From Nocardioides luteus (GTDB taxonomy: Bacteria; Actinomycetota; Actinomycetes; Propionibacteriales; Nocardioidaceae): a stretch of 64,000 bases of DNA. This document shows positions 52,576 to 61,298 of the stretch, piece by piece; the first letter of the stretch is position 1; each line of letters starts with the position of its first letter. The translations under genes and the position numbers were made by a program. Location: positions 2,720,501 to 2,784,500 of the forward strand of contig NZ_JADOVJ010000001.1 in NCBI RefSeq assembly GCF_015752315.1, given 5' to 3'. The notes beneath the pieces were generated by a model. It ran no database searches. It saw nothing but the letters and a program-made list of their open reading frames with translations, and was not told where the DNA came from.

Positions 52576-52698
52576 AACACGCGTTCGCTCTCAGTGGATT
52601 GGGAAACATCCCCTCCGGTCGCACTCGTAGCAACCCAGTGGTGGGGGCACGGCCGCGGAAGCGCCACGCAGAGCGCCGATGGCGACCCCTTGCCATTG

Positions 52699-52746
52699 GT
52701 CAAGATTCATGACTATCTTCAACTCGTCAAGATTGTTGACTAATTT
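52699..52746 (+). promoter_or_regulatory. Tandem operators within the promoter of the ABM-oxidoreductase-MarR operon
   Basis: Two near-identical 17-bp sites, GTCAAGATTcaTGACTA (52699-52715) and GTCAAGATTgtTGACTA (52726-52742), are 27 bp apart; the second has a perfect GTCAA/TTGAC dyad. The promoter TTCAAC (52718-52723), 17-nt spacer, TAATTT (52741-52746) is laid out so that the second site fills the spacer. Autorepression by the operon's MarR protein is the simplest reading. Confidence 0.7.
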
Positions 52747-52758
52747 CGAGGAGGGGTC

Positions 52759-53046
52759 ATGCCGGTGATGGAGGTGACGCGACTGCGGGTCGCGTCGGAC
52801 AAGGCGGCCGCGCTGAGCGAGGCGCGGCCCGCGATGCTAGCGGCGTTCAGCGAGCGGCCCGGGTTCGTCCGTGCGGACCTGGTGCGGCTGTCGGAGGACG
52901 AGTGGCTCGACCTGATCGTGTGGGAGAGCTCAGCGGACTTCGCGGAGTCGCGGCGCCGTGGCGCGGACTCTCCGGCGGTGGCGACGTTCTTCGCCGCGAT
53001 CGATGCCGTCATCGCGGGAGAGGAGGGGCAGCTGTGGGAGGCATGA
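52759..53046 (+). CDS. Antibiotic-biosynthesis-monooxygenase-like (ABM) protein
   Basis: 95-residue single alpha-beta barrel domain (MEVTRLRVASDKAAALSEAR, FVRADLVRLSEDEWLDLIVW). Such proteins are small cofactor-free monooxygenases or dimeric binding proteins. GAGGAGGGG precedes the ATG by 3-4 nt. First gene of a three-gene operon; its stop overlaps the oxidoreductase start (ATGA). Confidence 0.8.
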   Translation: MPVMEVTRLRVASDKAAALSEARPAMLAAFSERPGFVRADLVRLSEDEWLDLIVWESSADFAESRRRGADSPAVATFFAAIDAVIAGEEGQLWEA

Positions 53047-54023
53047 TGCGTGCCGCCTGGTACGAGCGTCAGGGACCGGCCAGGTCCGTGCTGCAGGTGG
53101 GCGAGCTGCCCGTGCCCGAGCCGGGGCCGGGTGAGGTCCGGGTGCGTGTGGTCGCGTCCGGGATCCATGTCGGCGACACCGGTAAGCGCCAGGGCCACTG
53201 GGGCTCCACGATGGCGTTTCCCCGCGTGGTCCCGCACGGTGACGGCGCGGGCGTCGTGGACGCCGTCGGACCGGGGGTCGACGAGGCCCGGGTAGGGGAG
53301 CGGGTGTGGGTCTTCCTCGCCCAGTCCTACCGGCCGGGTGGGACGGCGGCCGAGTACACGACAGTGCCGGTCGAGCACGCCGTGCCGTTGCCCGACGGCA
53401 TCCCGTTCGAGCAGGCCGCAGGACTCGGCATCCCGGGCATCACCGGACATCGCGCGGTCTTCGCGGGCGGCCCCGTCGCGGGCCGGAACGTGCTGGTGAC
53501 CGGCGCGGTGGGCGCCGTCGGGCGAGCCGCCGTCGCCTCGGCGCTACGCGGCGGGGCCACGGTCGTGGCCGCCGTCCGCTCGGAGCGCCAGCTCGAGCAG
53601 GCGCGCGCTCTGGGGGCGCAGCATGCCGTGCTCGCCGGGCCGGGGATGGCCGGCCGAATCGCCGAGGCGATCGGTCAGGAACGGCTCGACCTGGCGGCGG
53701 ACGTCGCGTTCGACGCTCACGTCAGGGAGATCCATGAGGCGCTGCGGTACGGCGGCGAGATCGCCACCTACGCCTCGGTCGACGCCGAACCGCGCGTGCC
53801 GTTCTGGCCGCTCGGCTTCAAGAACGTCACCGTGCGCTTCCTCAGCAACGACGACTTCCCCGAGGAGGCGAACCAGCACGCCGCACGGGACCTCACCACG
53901 GCCCTCGCGGACGGCACGTTGCACTACCCGGTTCGGGCGCGCTACGCGCTGGACCGGATCGCCGAGGCGCACGAGGACGTCGAGCACGGATCGGGCTCGA
54001 CACGCGTCATCCTGGAGCCATGA
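53043..54023 (+). CDS. Zinc-independent alcohol dehydrogenase / quinone oxidoreductase (MDR family)
   Basis: 326 residues. N-terminal GroES-like domain (LPVPEPGPGEVRVRVVASGI) and a Rossmann domain with VLVTGAVGAVGRAAVASALR (about 150-170) and FKNVTVRFLSNDDFPEE near the end. No structural or catalytic Zn cysteines, so it is of the zeta-crystallin quinone-reductase type and would use NADPH to reduce a quinone or enone. Coupled both to the ABM gene and, by a 4-nt overlap, to the MarR gene. ATG 53046 is an alternative start. Confidence 0.88.
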   Translation: MMRAAWYERQGPARSVLQVGELPVPEPGPGEVRVRVVASGIHVGDTGKRQGHWGSTMAFPRVVPHGDGAGVVDAVGPGVDEARVGERVWVFLAQSYRPGGTAAEYTTVPVEHAVPLPDGIPFEQAAGLGIPGITGHRAVFAGGPVAGRNVLVTGAVGAVGRAAVASALRGGATVVAAVRSERQLEQARALGAQHAVLAGPGMAGRIAEAIGQERLDLAADVAFDAHVREIHEALRYGGEIATYASVDAEPRVPFWPLGFKNVTVRFLSNDDFPEEANQHAARDLTTALADGTLHYPVRARYALDRIAEAHEDVEHGSGSTRVILEP

Positions 54024-54544
54024 ACCGACGACCGGACGCTGCCGCCTCCGACACCAGAGCCGCCACCCAGGCCGACCCTGCCGACCTGAAGGACGGGCCG
54101 CGGACCGACCTGCCGATGGCGACGACGCGGCTGCTGCTTCTGCTCCAAGGCGAGATGTTCCGTCGCATCGCCGAGGAGGGGTTCGCGGACGTCCGGCCAC
54201 GCCAGGGCGCCGTGCTGGCCTATCTCACACCCGAGGGGCGGCGTCTGTCCGAGTACGCCGAACTGTCCGGTCAGCCCAAGCAGATCATCGGCACCATCGC
54301 CGACGAGCTGGAGGAGGCGGGTTACGTCACGCGCCGGCCGGACCCCTCCGACGGCCGGGCCAAGCTGCTGGCCCCCACCGAACGGGGGCTCGCCGAGCTG
54401 GAGGCCTCGCGCAACATCATCGCCGACCTGGAGGCGCGGGTGGCCGACGAGCTGGGTGAAGACGGCCTGGCGACGCTCATGGACCACCTGGTCCGTGCGG
54501 CACGGGCGGTTCGGGCTGCGCGGGGGGATAGTGCGCAGGAATAG
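54020..54544 (+). CDS. MarR-family regulator
   Basis: 174 residues. The winged helix lies at about 55-130 (LSEYAELSGQPKQIIGTIAD, wing DPSDGRAKLLAPTERG) with dimerisation helices on either side. It is the last gene of the ABM-oxidoreductase operon and the likely repressor acting at the tandem sites at 52699-52742. The usual ligand class for such an operon is an electrophilic or phenolic compound; this is inference. Confidence 0.88.
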   Translation: MNRRPDAAASDTRAATQADPADLKDGPRTDLPMATTRLLLLLQGEMFRRIAEEGFADVRPRQGAVLAYLTPEGRRLSEYAELSGQPKQIIGTIADELEEAGYVTRRPDPSDGRAKLLAPTERGLAELEASRNIIADLEARVADELGEDGLATLMDHLVRAARAVRAARGDSAQE

Positions 54545-54712
54545 TCGTTGTGGGGAGTGTTCTTGTCGTCTGCATGCGACGAAACCGCGCGCTCTCGCAG
54601 AGACAGAACAGGGACTCGCGCGGACCCTTGGCCATCACCTATCCGAGAATTCGCCGAAGCAGGCCAAGACCATCCCCCGAGGCGGAGCGCGCCAGGGCTG
54701 CCCGCGCAGGGG

Positions 54713-55282
54713 CTACCACGGTCGAGACCAACACCTCGCACGTATCGTTGGGCCCGCGGGAGTGGCCGCGAGTTGCAGGGTGACCGTGCTCATTGGTGAT
54801 GGTGTAGAGACAACTACGCTGCCCAGCCGACAACTTGAGGGACTTCCTACACGACGGGACCAGCTGGGACCTGAGCGAACGCTTGACAAGTTCAGTGAAG
54901 CCGGCGAGTCCGCACGGTCGCTCACGATCGTCACGTTGTCTGCGTGCGCGAGCTGCACGTCCAGCAGCGCAACGCCAGCCTCGGAGTCCTCCTGCTTCGC
55001 GACATGGGCCCGAAGCCTGGTGAGGTCCTGCCGAAACGCCCCGAACGTTCCTGGCTTCTCGAACCCCGTGAGCGGGTACGTCCGAGAGTCATTGAGATAG
55101 CGGGTCAGCGTGATCGTCGCGTCAGGGGCCAGTGTGAAGTTCGGTGAGAGCACATCGCGGTCCGGCGGTTCGATGCTGAACGTGATCTCCGCGACAGGAA
55201 TCTCGGACTCGGCGACTCGCCCGGTCTGGAGATCGTTGAGAAGTGACCTCGGGTAGTCGGCTAGGTAATCGATCTTCGGCAC
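54713..55282 (-). pseudogene. Truncated hypothetical gene in the accessory segment
   Basis: The minus frame starts MPKIDYLADYPRSLLNDLQT and reads like protein for about 130 residues (FSIEPPDRDVLSPNFTLAPD, FGAFRQDLTRLRAHVAKQED). After about residue 130 (near 54895) it becomes Ser/Arg rich without coding character. The 3' part was probably lost. I do not recognise the family; the opening resembles the start of some SIR2-like proteins, but no catalytic motif is present. The adjacent 54545-54712 holds nothing I can identify. Confidence 0.4.
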
Positions 55283-55520
55283 GTTCTTCGGGCATCTCTG
55301 GCCGCGCGGTTATGCGCTCATACAACCGAAGGCCACCTCGAGGCCGGAGGTCATCAGTCGTGGGCGACACGGCTACGGTTCTCGCCACCACGGCAGTACG
55401 CATCAGTGAGTGCGCTGGCACGGTGGGGGACGTGGTCTACGACGACGGGCTGATCTGGGTGAAGCGCCAGACCTACGCTGGGCGCGGCGGCCTGATAACT
55501 ACCTACACCCAGATCACCAG

Positions 55521-55737
<217 letters not shown>

Positions 55738-55814
55738 AAACTGCGAGTGGATTTCTCCGCTCGAAGCGATCCGAACATTACCGCACCGCGCCGCATGGCC
55801 TCCAATCGGTACCC

Positions 55815-56552
55815 CTACGGCGGGTCGTCGGCGGCGGCGAGGGCCTCGGCGGCCTCGTCGATGATGGCGCGCATGGCCTCCTCGGCTCCGGCGGGGTCGC
55901 CGTTGCGGATGGAGATGGCCACCTTCTCGTGCAGCTCGATGGCGGTCGGGTTCGGCGTGGCGGGCATCAGGTGGTGGTGCGTACGTCCGGCCAGGAGCTC
56001 GGCGACGAGGTCTCCGAAGGCGGCGAGCATCTCGTTGCCACAGGCGTTGAGGAGGACGCGATGGAAGGCGGTGTCGGCCTCGAGGTAGGCCTCGAGGTCG
56101 CCGGAGGCGGCGTGGACGACCATGTCGGCCACCGACCGGGCGAGGGCACCGTGGTGCTCCGGCTCGGCGCGCTCGGCGGCGAGGCGGGCGGCGATCGGCT
56201 CGAAGCCGCGGCGCAGCTCGGAGAGGGAGAGCAGCTGCTCGCGCCGGCCCTCGCCGTCGAGGCGCCAACGGATGACGAGCGGGTCGAAGACGTTCCACTC
56301 CTGTCGCGGGAGAACGGTGATGCCGACGCGGCGCCGGGTCGCGACCATGCCCATCGCCTGCAGCACCCGGATGGCCTCGCGGGCGACCGGCCGCGAGACG
56401 TCGTACGTCGCCTGGATCCCTTCCAGCGTGAGAACGGCCCCCGTCGGCAGCTCGCCGGAGACGATCTGGCGCCCGAGCGCGTCCCGGACGCTCTGGTGCA
56501 GTCGGTGCGCGGACTCACCGCTCGATGTCGTCACGGCGGCATCGTCGCACAT
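55815..56552 (-). CDS. gntR: GntR-family regulator (FadR/FCD subfamily) of gluconate genes
   Basis: 245 residues. N-terminal winged helix (LGRQIVSGELPTGAVLTLEG, ATYDVSRPVAREAIRVLQAM) and a C-terminal FCD ligand domain with the metal-site histidines (FHRVLL, ELHEKVAISIRNGD). Divergent from gntK-gntP, hence the probable repressor released by gluconate or 6-phosphogluconate. ATG 56552 is used; GTG 56534 is a possible internal start. The symbol rests on context. Confidence 0.87.
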   Translation of the reverse strand: MCDDAAVTTSSGESAHRLHQSVRDALGRQIVSGELPTGAVLTLEGIQATYDVSRPVAREAIRVLQAMGMVATRRRVGITVLPRQEWNVFDPLVIRWRLDGEGRREQLLSLSELRRGFEPIAARLAAERAEPEHHGALARSVADMVVHAASGDLEAYLEADTAFHRVLLNACGNEMLAAFGDLVAELLAGRTHHHLMPATPNPTAIELHEKVAISIRNGDPAGAEEAMRAIIDEAAEALAAADDPP

Positions 56553-56597
56553 CCTCAGCACCCTGCAATCAGAATCCTTAACATCACCCCGCCTTGC

Positions 56598-56614
56598 CAA
56601 ACGGATGCCTTTTG
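56598..56614. promoter_or_regulatory. Possible GntR operator before gntK
   Basis: CAAACGGATGCCTTTTG has CAAA/TTTG arms and a cgg..cct partial symmetry around its centre. It lies 17 nt before the gntK GTG in the 78-nt divergent gap. Symmetry is imperfect, so support is weak. Confidence 0.35.
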
Positions 56615-56630
56615 ATGCACCCTGTGACGC

Positions 56631-57158
56631 GTGACACAGAACCCTCTCCTCGTCGTCATGGGAGTCTCCGGCTCCGGCAAGTCGACCGTCGGTGCGGCCA
56701 TCGCCCAGCGCCTCCAGGTCCCCTTCGCCGACGCCGACGACTTCCACCCGCCGGAGAACATCGCGAAGATGGCCTCGGGCCGTCCGCTGGACGACCGCGA
56801 CCGGCAGCCCTGGCTGGAGACGCTCGGCAGCTGGCTCGCCGAGCACGAGCACACCGGTGCGGTGCTGAGCTGTTCGGCGCTCAAGCGCAGCTACCGCGAC
56901 CTGCTCCACAGTCGCGCCCGCGGCCTCCGGCTCCTCCACCTCAGCGGCACCCCGGAGGTGGTCGAGGCGCGCCTCGCCGCCCGCGCGGGGCACTTCATGC
57001 CGCCGTCGCTGCTGCGCTCGCAGTTCGCGACCCTCGAGCCCCTCGCTCCCGACGAGCAGGGCATGACCATCGACATCGACCAGGACATCGATGCGATCGT
57101 CGACCGCTATCTCACCACGGTGACCCCCACCTCGAACCTCACCAAGGAGTCCGCATGA
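56631..57158 (+). CDS. gntK: Gluconokinase
   Basis: 175-residue P-loop kinase phosphorylating gluconate to 6-phosphogluconate. Walker A GVSGSGKSTVGAAIAQRL (about 11-28), the ADADDFHPPENIAKMASG block, LDDRDRQPWL, SCSALKRSYRDLL and GHFMPPSLLRSQFATLE are all typical. GTG start, beginning of the gluconate operon; overlaps gntP by 4 nt. Confidence 0.96.
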   Translation: MTQNPLLVVMGVSGSGKSTVGAAIAQRLQVPFADADDFHPPENIAKMASGRPLDDRDRQPWLETLGSWLAEHEHTGAVLSCSALKRSYRDLLHSRARGLRLLHLSGTPEVVEARLAARAGHFMPPSLLRSQFATLEPLAPDEQGMTIDIDQDIDAIVDRYLTTVTPTSNLTKESA

Positions 57159-58543
57159 ACATCCTCGCTGCCGCGACCGAGCCGGTCGCACCGGTCGCCT
57201 CGGGAGGCGTACTCCTCGCCGCCGCGCTCGCGGCGATCGCGCTGATCGTCGTCCTGATCACCTACGTGAAGTTGCACCCGTTCCTCGCCCTGCTCCTCGG
57301 CGGCGTCGCGGTTGGCGTGCTGTCGGGACGCAACGTGATGGACGTGATCACCTCGTTCGGCGAGGGGTTCGGCGCGACCGCCACCAGCGTCGGCCTGCTG
57401 ATCGCGCTCGGCGCGATGTTCGCCAAGCTCCTCTCCGACTCCGGCGGCGCGGACCAGATCGTCGACACGATCGTCGGCAGGTCCTCGGTCCGTACGCTGC
57501 CCTGGGCGATGGCGCTCGTCGGCGCGATCATCGGCCTGCCGATGTTCTTCGAGATCGGCCTGGTGCTGCTGATGCCGGTCATCTACCTGGTCGCCCGCCG
57601 CGCGCAGGTCTCGCTCATCACGGTCGGCATCCCGACCCTCGCCGGTCTCTCGGCCATGCACGGCCTGGTGCCGCCGCACCCGGGTCCGCTGGCCGCGATC
57701 GGCGCGCTCCAGGCCGACCTGGGCACGACGCTCGCGCTCGGCGTACTCGTCTCCATCCCGGTCATCATCGTCAGCGGGCCGCTGTTCGGCCGGCTCGCCG
57801 GCCGCTGGGTCGTGGTCGACGCGCCGCACACCTTCGACGCCGCTCCGGTCGCCGACGGCTCCGGCGACAGCCGCCGCCCCTCGTTCGGCATCACCCTGTT
57901 CAGCGTCCTGCTCCCGCTGGTCCTGATGCTCGCCAAGGCGATCGTCGACATCGTCATCAACGACCCCGAGAACCAGGTCCAGCAGGTCTTCGACGTGATC
58001 GGCTACCCGCTCGTCGCACTGACCATCGCGGTCGTCGTCGCCATGTTCACCCTCGGCCGCGGCGCCGGGATGGACCGCCGCCAGATCGCCAAGACCGTCG
58101 AGCAGTCGCTCCCGCCGATCGCGGGGATCGTGCTCATCGTCGCCGCCGGCGGTGGCTTCAAGCAGTCGCTGATCGACACCGGCATCGGCACCCAGCTCGC
58201 CGAGTGGGCGCAGGGCTCGGGCGTCTCCGCCATCGTCCTCGCCTGGGTGCTCGCGGTGCTCATCCGCCTCGCCACCGGCTCCGCGACCGTCGCCACCATC
58301 ACCGCCTCCTCGCTGGTCGTCGACCTGGTCGCCAACATGCCCGCCGCCGAGGTCTCGCTCGTCGTGCTCGCCGTCGGCGCCGGCTCGGTGTTCTTCTCGC
58401 ACGTCAACGACGCCGGGTTCTGGCTGGTCAAGGAGTACTTCGGCCTCGACGTCGTGCAGACGATCAAGTCCTGGTCGCTGATGGAGACGGTGCTCTCCGT
58501 GTCCGGCCTGGTGTTCGTGCTCGCGCTGAGCCTCGTCGTCTGA
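57155..58543 (+). CDS. gntP: Gluconate:H+ symporter, GntP family
   Basis: 462 residues with about 12-14 membrane segments. Family blocks include FGEGFGATATSVGLLIALG, LPMFFEIGLVLLMPV, MHGLVPPHPGPLAAIG, RLATGSATVATITAS and SHVNDAGFWLVKEYF. Imports gluconate for GntK. ATG 57155 overlaps the gntK stop. Confidence 0.96.
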   Translation: MNILAAATEPVAPVASGGVLLAAALAAIALIVVLITYVKLHPFLALLLGGVAVGVLSGRNVMDVITSFGEGFGATATSVGLLIALGAMFAKLLSDSGGADQIVDTIVGRSSVRTLPWAMALVGAIIGLPMFFEIGLVLLMPVIYLVARRAQVSLITVGIPTLAGLSAMHGLVPPHPGPLAAIGALQADLGTTLALGVLVSIPVIIVSGPLFGRLAGRWVVVDAPHTFDAAPVADGSGDSRRPSFGITLFSVLLPLVLMLAKAIVDIVINDPENQVQQVFDVIGYPLVALTIAVVVAMFTLGRGAGMDRRQIAKTVEQSLPPIAGIVLIVAAGGGFKQSLIDTGIGTQLAEWAQGSGVSAIVLAWVLAVLIRLATGSATVATITASSLVVDLVANMPAAEVSLVVLAVGAGSVFFSHVNDAGFWLVKEYFGLDVVQTIKSWSLMETVLSVSGLVFVLALSLVV

Positions 58544-58624
58544 GCCAGGCCCTCGCGAAACTGTCGGTGCTGTCCGACACAATCACTCCTGACACATGGA
58601 TCACACCCACCACAGGAGCTCACC

Positions 58625-59233
58625 GTGTCGGATACACCTTCCCCATCCAACACAGCCCCGACCAGCACCGACGCAATCACCGAAGAGACCAGCAGCCCAG
58701 CACCCTCCGGCAAGCTCGACCCGATCTCCCGCAAGGGCACCCCGGCCCATCGGACGAGGTCGAAGCGGGAGGGCGCCGGGCGGCGCCAGGGGATGCCGGT
58801 GCAGGCGATCAGCCTCTCCGTGCCGGCATCCCTGGCAGCCCAGTGGAAGACCTACAGCCAGGAGGTGCCGCGCTCGCTCGTCGACGTGATGCTCGACGCC
58901 GTCGCGGCCACCCGCCCCCGGCTCCCGGTCCTCCTGCGGGCCCACCAGGCGGCGCTGCGCGAGAAGACGAGGCCCGTCTCCGACGGCACCTTCCTGCGCA
59001 CCGTCCCGCAGCCGAAACGGCTCGAGGACCCGTACGTCACGATGCCCCTGCGCCTGCTCGCGACGAACGTCGACGTGCTCGATGCCATGGTCCAGGAGAT
59101 GGCCGCGGAGTCCCGCTCGCAGCTGGTCGTGGTGGCGCTGACGGCGTGGCTCGCCGACCGGCGGGCCGAGGAGCAGGTCTACGAGGAGCAGCTCGAGCTC
59201 GAGGTGCCCGAGGACCCGTTCGACCGTCCCTGA
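58625..59233 (+). CDS. Hypothetical protein with two ribbon-helix-helix-like segments
   Basis: 202 residues, GTG start. Residues 1-55 are Ser/Thr/Pro rich then basic (TRSKREGAGRRQG). Two segments each look like a beta strand followed by two helices: QAISLSVPASLAAQWKTYSQ (about 60-95) and YVTMPLRLLATNVDVLDAMV (about 138-180), the pattern of RHH DNA-binding proteins such as plasmid partition adaptors. No ParA gene is adjacent. The region before the start has a gtcgg/ccgac inverted repeat at about 58563-58580. Function unknown; DNA binding is inference. Confidence 0.65.
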   Translation: MSDTPSPSNTAPTSTDAITEETSSPAPSGKLDPISRKGTPAHRTRSKREGAGRRQGMPVQAISLSVPASLAAQWKTYSQEVPRSLVDVMLDAVAATRPRLPVLLRAHQAALREKTRPVSDGTFLRTVPQPKRLEDPYVTMPLRLLATNVDVLDAMVQEMAAESRSQLVVVALTAWLADRRAEEQVYEEQLELEVPEDPFDRP

Positions 59234-59275
59234 GCGCATCCGGGACGGTCGCCCCCGTCCCGGATGCGTCCGGTC

Positions 59276-59770
59276 TCAGAGCACCTTGGTGCCGTACATC
59301 TCCCCCAGCGGGTCGGCGAGGAGCTCGAGCCGCTCGCCGTCGGGCCCCTTGAAGTAGATCGACGACTTGGACTCGACCATGTAGTCGATGCCGGCGTCGT
59401 CGAGCTTGGCGCGCAGGTAGTCCCACTTCTCGTGGGTCACCGAGATCGCGATGTGGTGCAGCCCGCCGAGAACCTCGGCGTACTCCCCCAGGTCGAGCCC
59501 GGGGAGGGTGAAGAAGGCCAGCAGGTTGCCCGCCCCGACGTCGAAGAAGAAGTGGTCGGAGCCGGCGTAGTCGCGGTTCTCGAAGATCTCGGTCAGCGGG
59601 AACTCGAGGAGCCCCTGGTAGAAGTCGATCGACCTGCGTACGTCCGAGGAGAGCAGCGCGGTGTGGTGGATCCCCCGGGCCGTGCTGGCCGGCCGGGTGC
59701 CCTCCTCGCGGAGGTACTCCTTCTTGATCCGCTCACGGTCCTTCGTGATGAAGTCCATGTCGATGCTCAT
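59276..59770 (-). CDS. VOC-superfamily (glyoxalase/extradiol dioxygenase fold) protein
   Basis: 164 residues with two beta-alpha-beta-beta-beta modules: GIHHTALLSSDVRRSIDFYQ and GLHHIAISVTHEKWDYLRAK, and GPDGERLELLADP at the end. Histidines and glutamate suitable for a metal site are present (H35/36, H102/103 region, E near 150). Substrate unknown. It follows the maleylpyruvate-isomerase-like gene on the same strand by 25 nt; both could act on thiol adducts. Confidence 0.85.
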   Translation of the reverse strand: MSIDMDFITKDRERIKKEYLREEGTRPASTARGIHHTALLSSDVRRSIDFYQGLLEFPLTEIFENRDYAGSDHFFFDVGAGNLLAFFTLPGLDLGEYAEVLGGLHHIAISVTHEKWDYLRAKLDDAGIDYMVESKSSIYFKGPDGERLELLADPLGEMYGTKVL

Positions 59771-59795
59771 CGTGCTCTCCTCATGCCATGACTTT

Positions 59796-60614
59796 TCAGA
59801 TCCTGAAGAAGCTGCCCAGGAACTCTGCGGCGACCGCGGGGTCGCCCTTGACGGTGCCGGCGTTGGTCCGGCCGTACGCGGTCAGCACGAAGCTGGCCGG
59901 GTCGAATTCGATGATCGTCTCCACGCCGTCGAGCGATCCGGGCTCCTGCTGGAGGCCGTCGGCGCCGAGCGTCATCCGGGTGCCACCGGCGTGCGCGCCG
60001 GAGGTGATGCTGATGCCGACCTCGAGCGGCTCCGCCGCGGGCGTACGCGCCACGGTGTTGGCCCACAAGATGTTGCACAGCGGCACCAGCATGTCGGCGG
60101 AGTCCGCCGCCAGCGCGTGCGGACGGCCGAGGCCCTCGCGGATGTCCCAGCTGTGCAGCGTGTAGTCGACGAGCGCGAAGACCGGGTAGAACGCCGCCGG
60201 GAGCGGGCCCATGTACTTGTGCGGGACCGTCAGGCCCATCCAGTCGTCGGTGCTGAGACCCTCGAAGATCGCCAGCTCGTCGGCGAGCGCCGTCTGACAG
60301 CGCTCGACCAGCTCGGCGCGCGAGACGCCCTCGAACTGGCGGGCGCCCTTGTCGACGTGCGTCGCCATCTCGGTGAGCGGCACCAGCTCCGGCGCCTCCC
60401 CCTTGCCTTCGGCGGCGTCGAAGCTGCGGAAGTAGGTCTCGGTGGTGTCGACCAGGTGGCCGACGACGTTCGCGGCGGTCCACGCGCCCGAGGCGGTCGG
60501 ACCGTTCCAGGCCTCGTCGGCGGCGACGAGGGCGAACATGCCGTCCGCCTCGCGGCGGATGAGGTCCAGCAGGGTCTCCTTGCTGGATGCGTCCATGAAG
60601 TTCCACATGCTCAT
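59796..60614 (-). CDS. Maleylpyruvate isomerase / DinB-like mycothiol-dependent family protein
   Basis: 272 residues. Four-helix DinB/MDMPI-type fold with candidate metal histidines in NVVGHLVDTTETYFRSF and VDYTLHSWDIREGLG, followed by an SCP2-like C-terminal domain (about 190-272). Such proteins use mycothiol or bacillithiol. ATG 60614 is chosen because GAGGA is about 9 nt upstream. Divergent from the MarR gene at 60731 and upstream of the VOC gene, suggesting a small MarR-regulated detoxification unit. Confidence 0.82.
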   Translation of the reverse strand: MSMWNFMDASSKETLLDLIRREADGMFALVAADEAWNGPTASGAWTAANVVGHLVDTTETYFRSFDAAEGKGEAPELVPLTEMATHVDKGARQFEGVSRAELVERCQTALADELAIFEGLSTDDWMGLTVPHKYMGPLPAAFYPVFALVDYTLHSWDIREGLGRPHALAADSADMLVPLCNILWANTVARTPAAEPLEVGISITSGAHAGGTRMTLGADGLQQEPGSLDGVETIIEFDPASFVLTAYGRTNAGTVKGDPAVAAEFLGSFFRI

Positions 60615-60730
60615 CAGTGGGAATCCTCTCTGGCCGCGCCTCTGCGACCAGTCTAGTTTCTGCGTCAACAGTTGCCGGGAGCGGGCGGTGATGCTGAAAG
60701 CACCAGTTCCGACTCGGTAAGGTGTACCTC

Positions 60731-61222
60731 ATGGACGAGGTCAAGTGGCTCAGTAACGACGAACAGGTCGCCTGGCGTGCCTGGCTTGCCGTCAACGCAC
60801 AGCTCACCGCGCGGATGAACCGCGACCTCCAGGCCAAGAACGGCCTCTCCCTCGCCGACTACGACGTCCTGGTCAACCTGACCGACGTCCCCGACCGCTC
60901 GCTGCGGATGTACGAGCTCGGCGACAAGCTCCAGTGGGAGAAGAGCCGGCTCTCGCGTCAGGTGATGCGGATGGCCGCCCGCGGGCTCGTCGAGCGTCGC
61001 GAGTGCCTCGACGACCGGCGCGGAGCCTACGTCGACCTCACCCCGGCCGGGCTCGAGGCCATCGAGGCCGCTGCCCCTGAGCACGTGAAGCTGATCCGGC
61101 AGGTCATGTTCGACGCCTTCACTCCCGAGGAGGTCGCCGCCCTGACCAAGCTCTACGAGGGCGTGCTGGAGCGCCTCGAGGCCAAGCCCGCCCGGGCCAC
61201 CGCGGACGACTCCGCCGCCTGA
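60731..61222 (+). CDS. MarR-family regulator
   Basis: 163 residues. Winged helix at about 45-110 (SLADYDVLVNLTDVPDRSLR, MYELGDKLQWEKSRLSRQVM, wing DDRRGAYVDLTPAG) with dimerisation helices. Divergent from the maleylpyruvate-isomerase-like gene (116 nt apart) and probably its regulator. ATG 60731 with TAAGG about 8 nt upstream is preferred to GTG 60722. Confidence 0.9.
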   Translation: MDEVKWLSNDEQVAWRAWLAVNAQLTARMNRDLQAKNGLSLADYDVLVNLTDVPDRSLRMYELGDKLQWEKSRLSRQVMRMAARGLVERRECLDDRRGAYVDLTPAGLEAIEAAAPEHVKLIRQVMFDAFTPEEVAALTKLYEGVLERLEAKPARATADDSAA

Positions 61223-61240
61223 CCAGCCCACGACATGCGG

Positions 61241-61277
61241 CAGGCCCGCAGGTCACCACCGGTGACATGCGGGCCTG
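61241..61277. terminator. Long bidirectional hairpin between converging genes
   Basis: caggcccgca (61241-61250) pairs perfectly with tgcgggcctg (61268-61277). Inside, gtcacc/ggtgac extends the helix to a 3-nt loop. It lies between the MarR and der stop codons and should serve both strands. Confidence 0.85.
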
Positions 61278-61298
61278 TTGCGTCGGGTCCTGCGCCTG

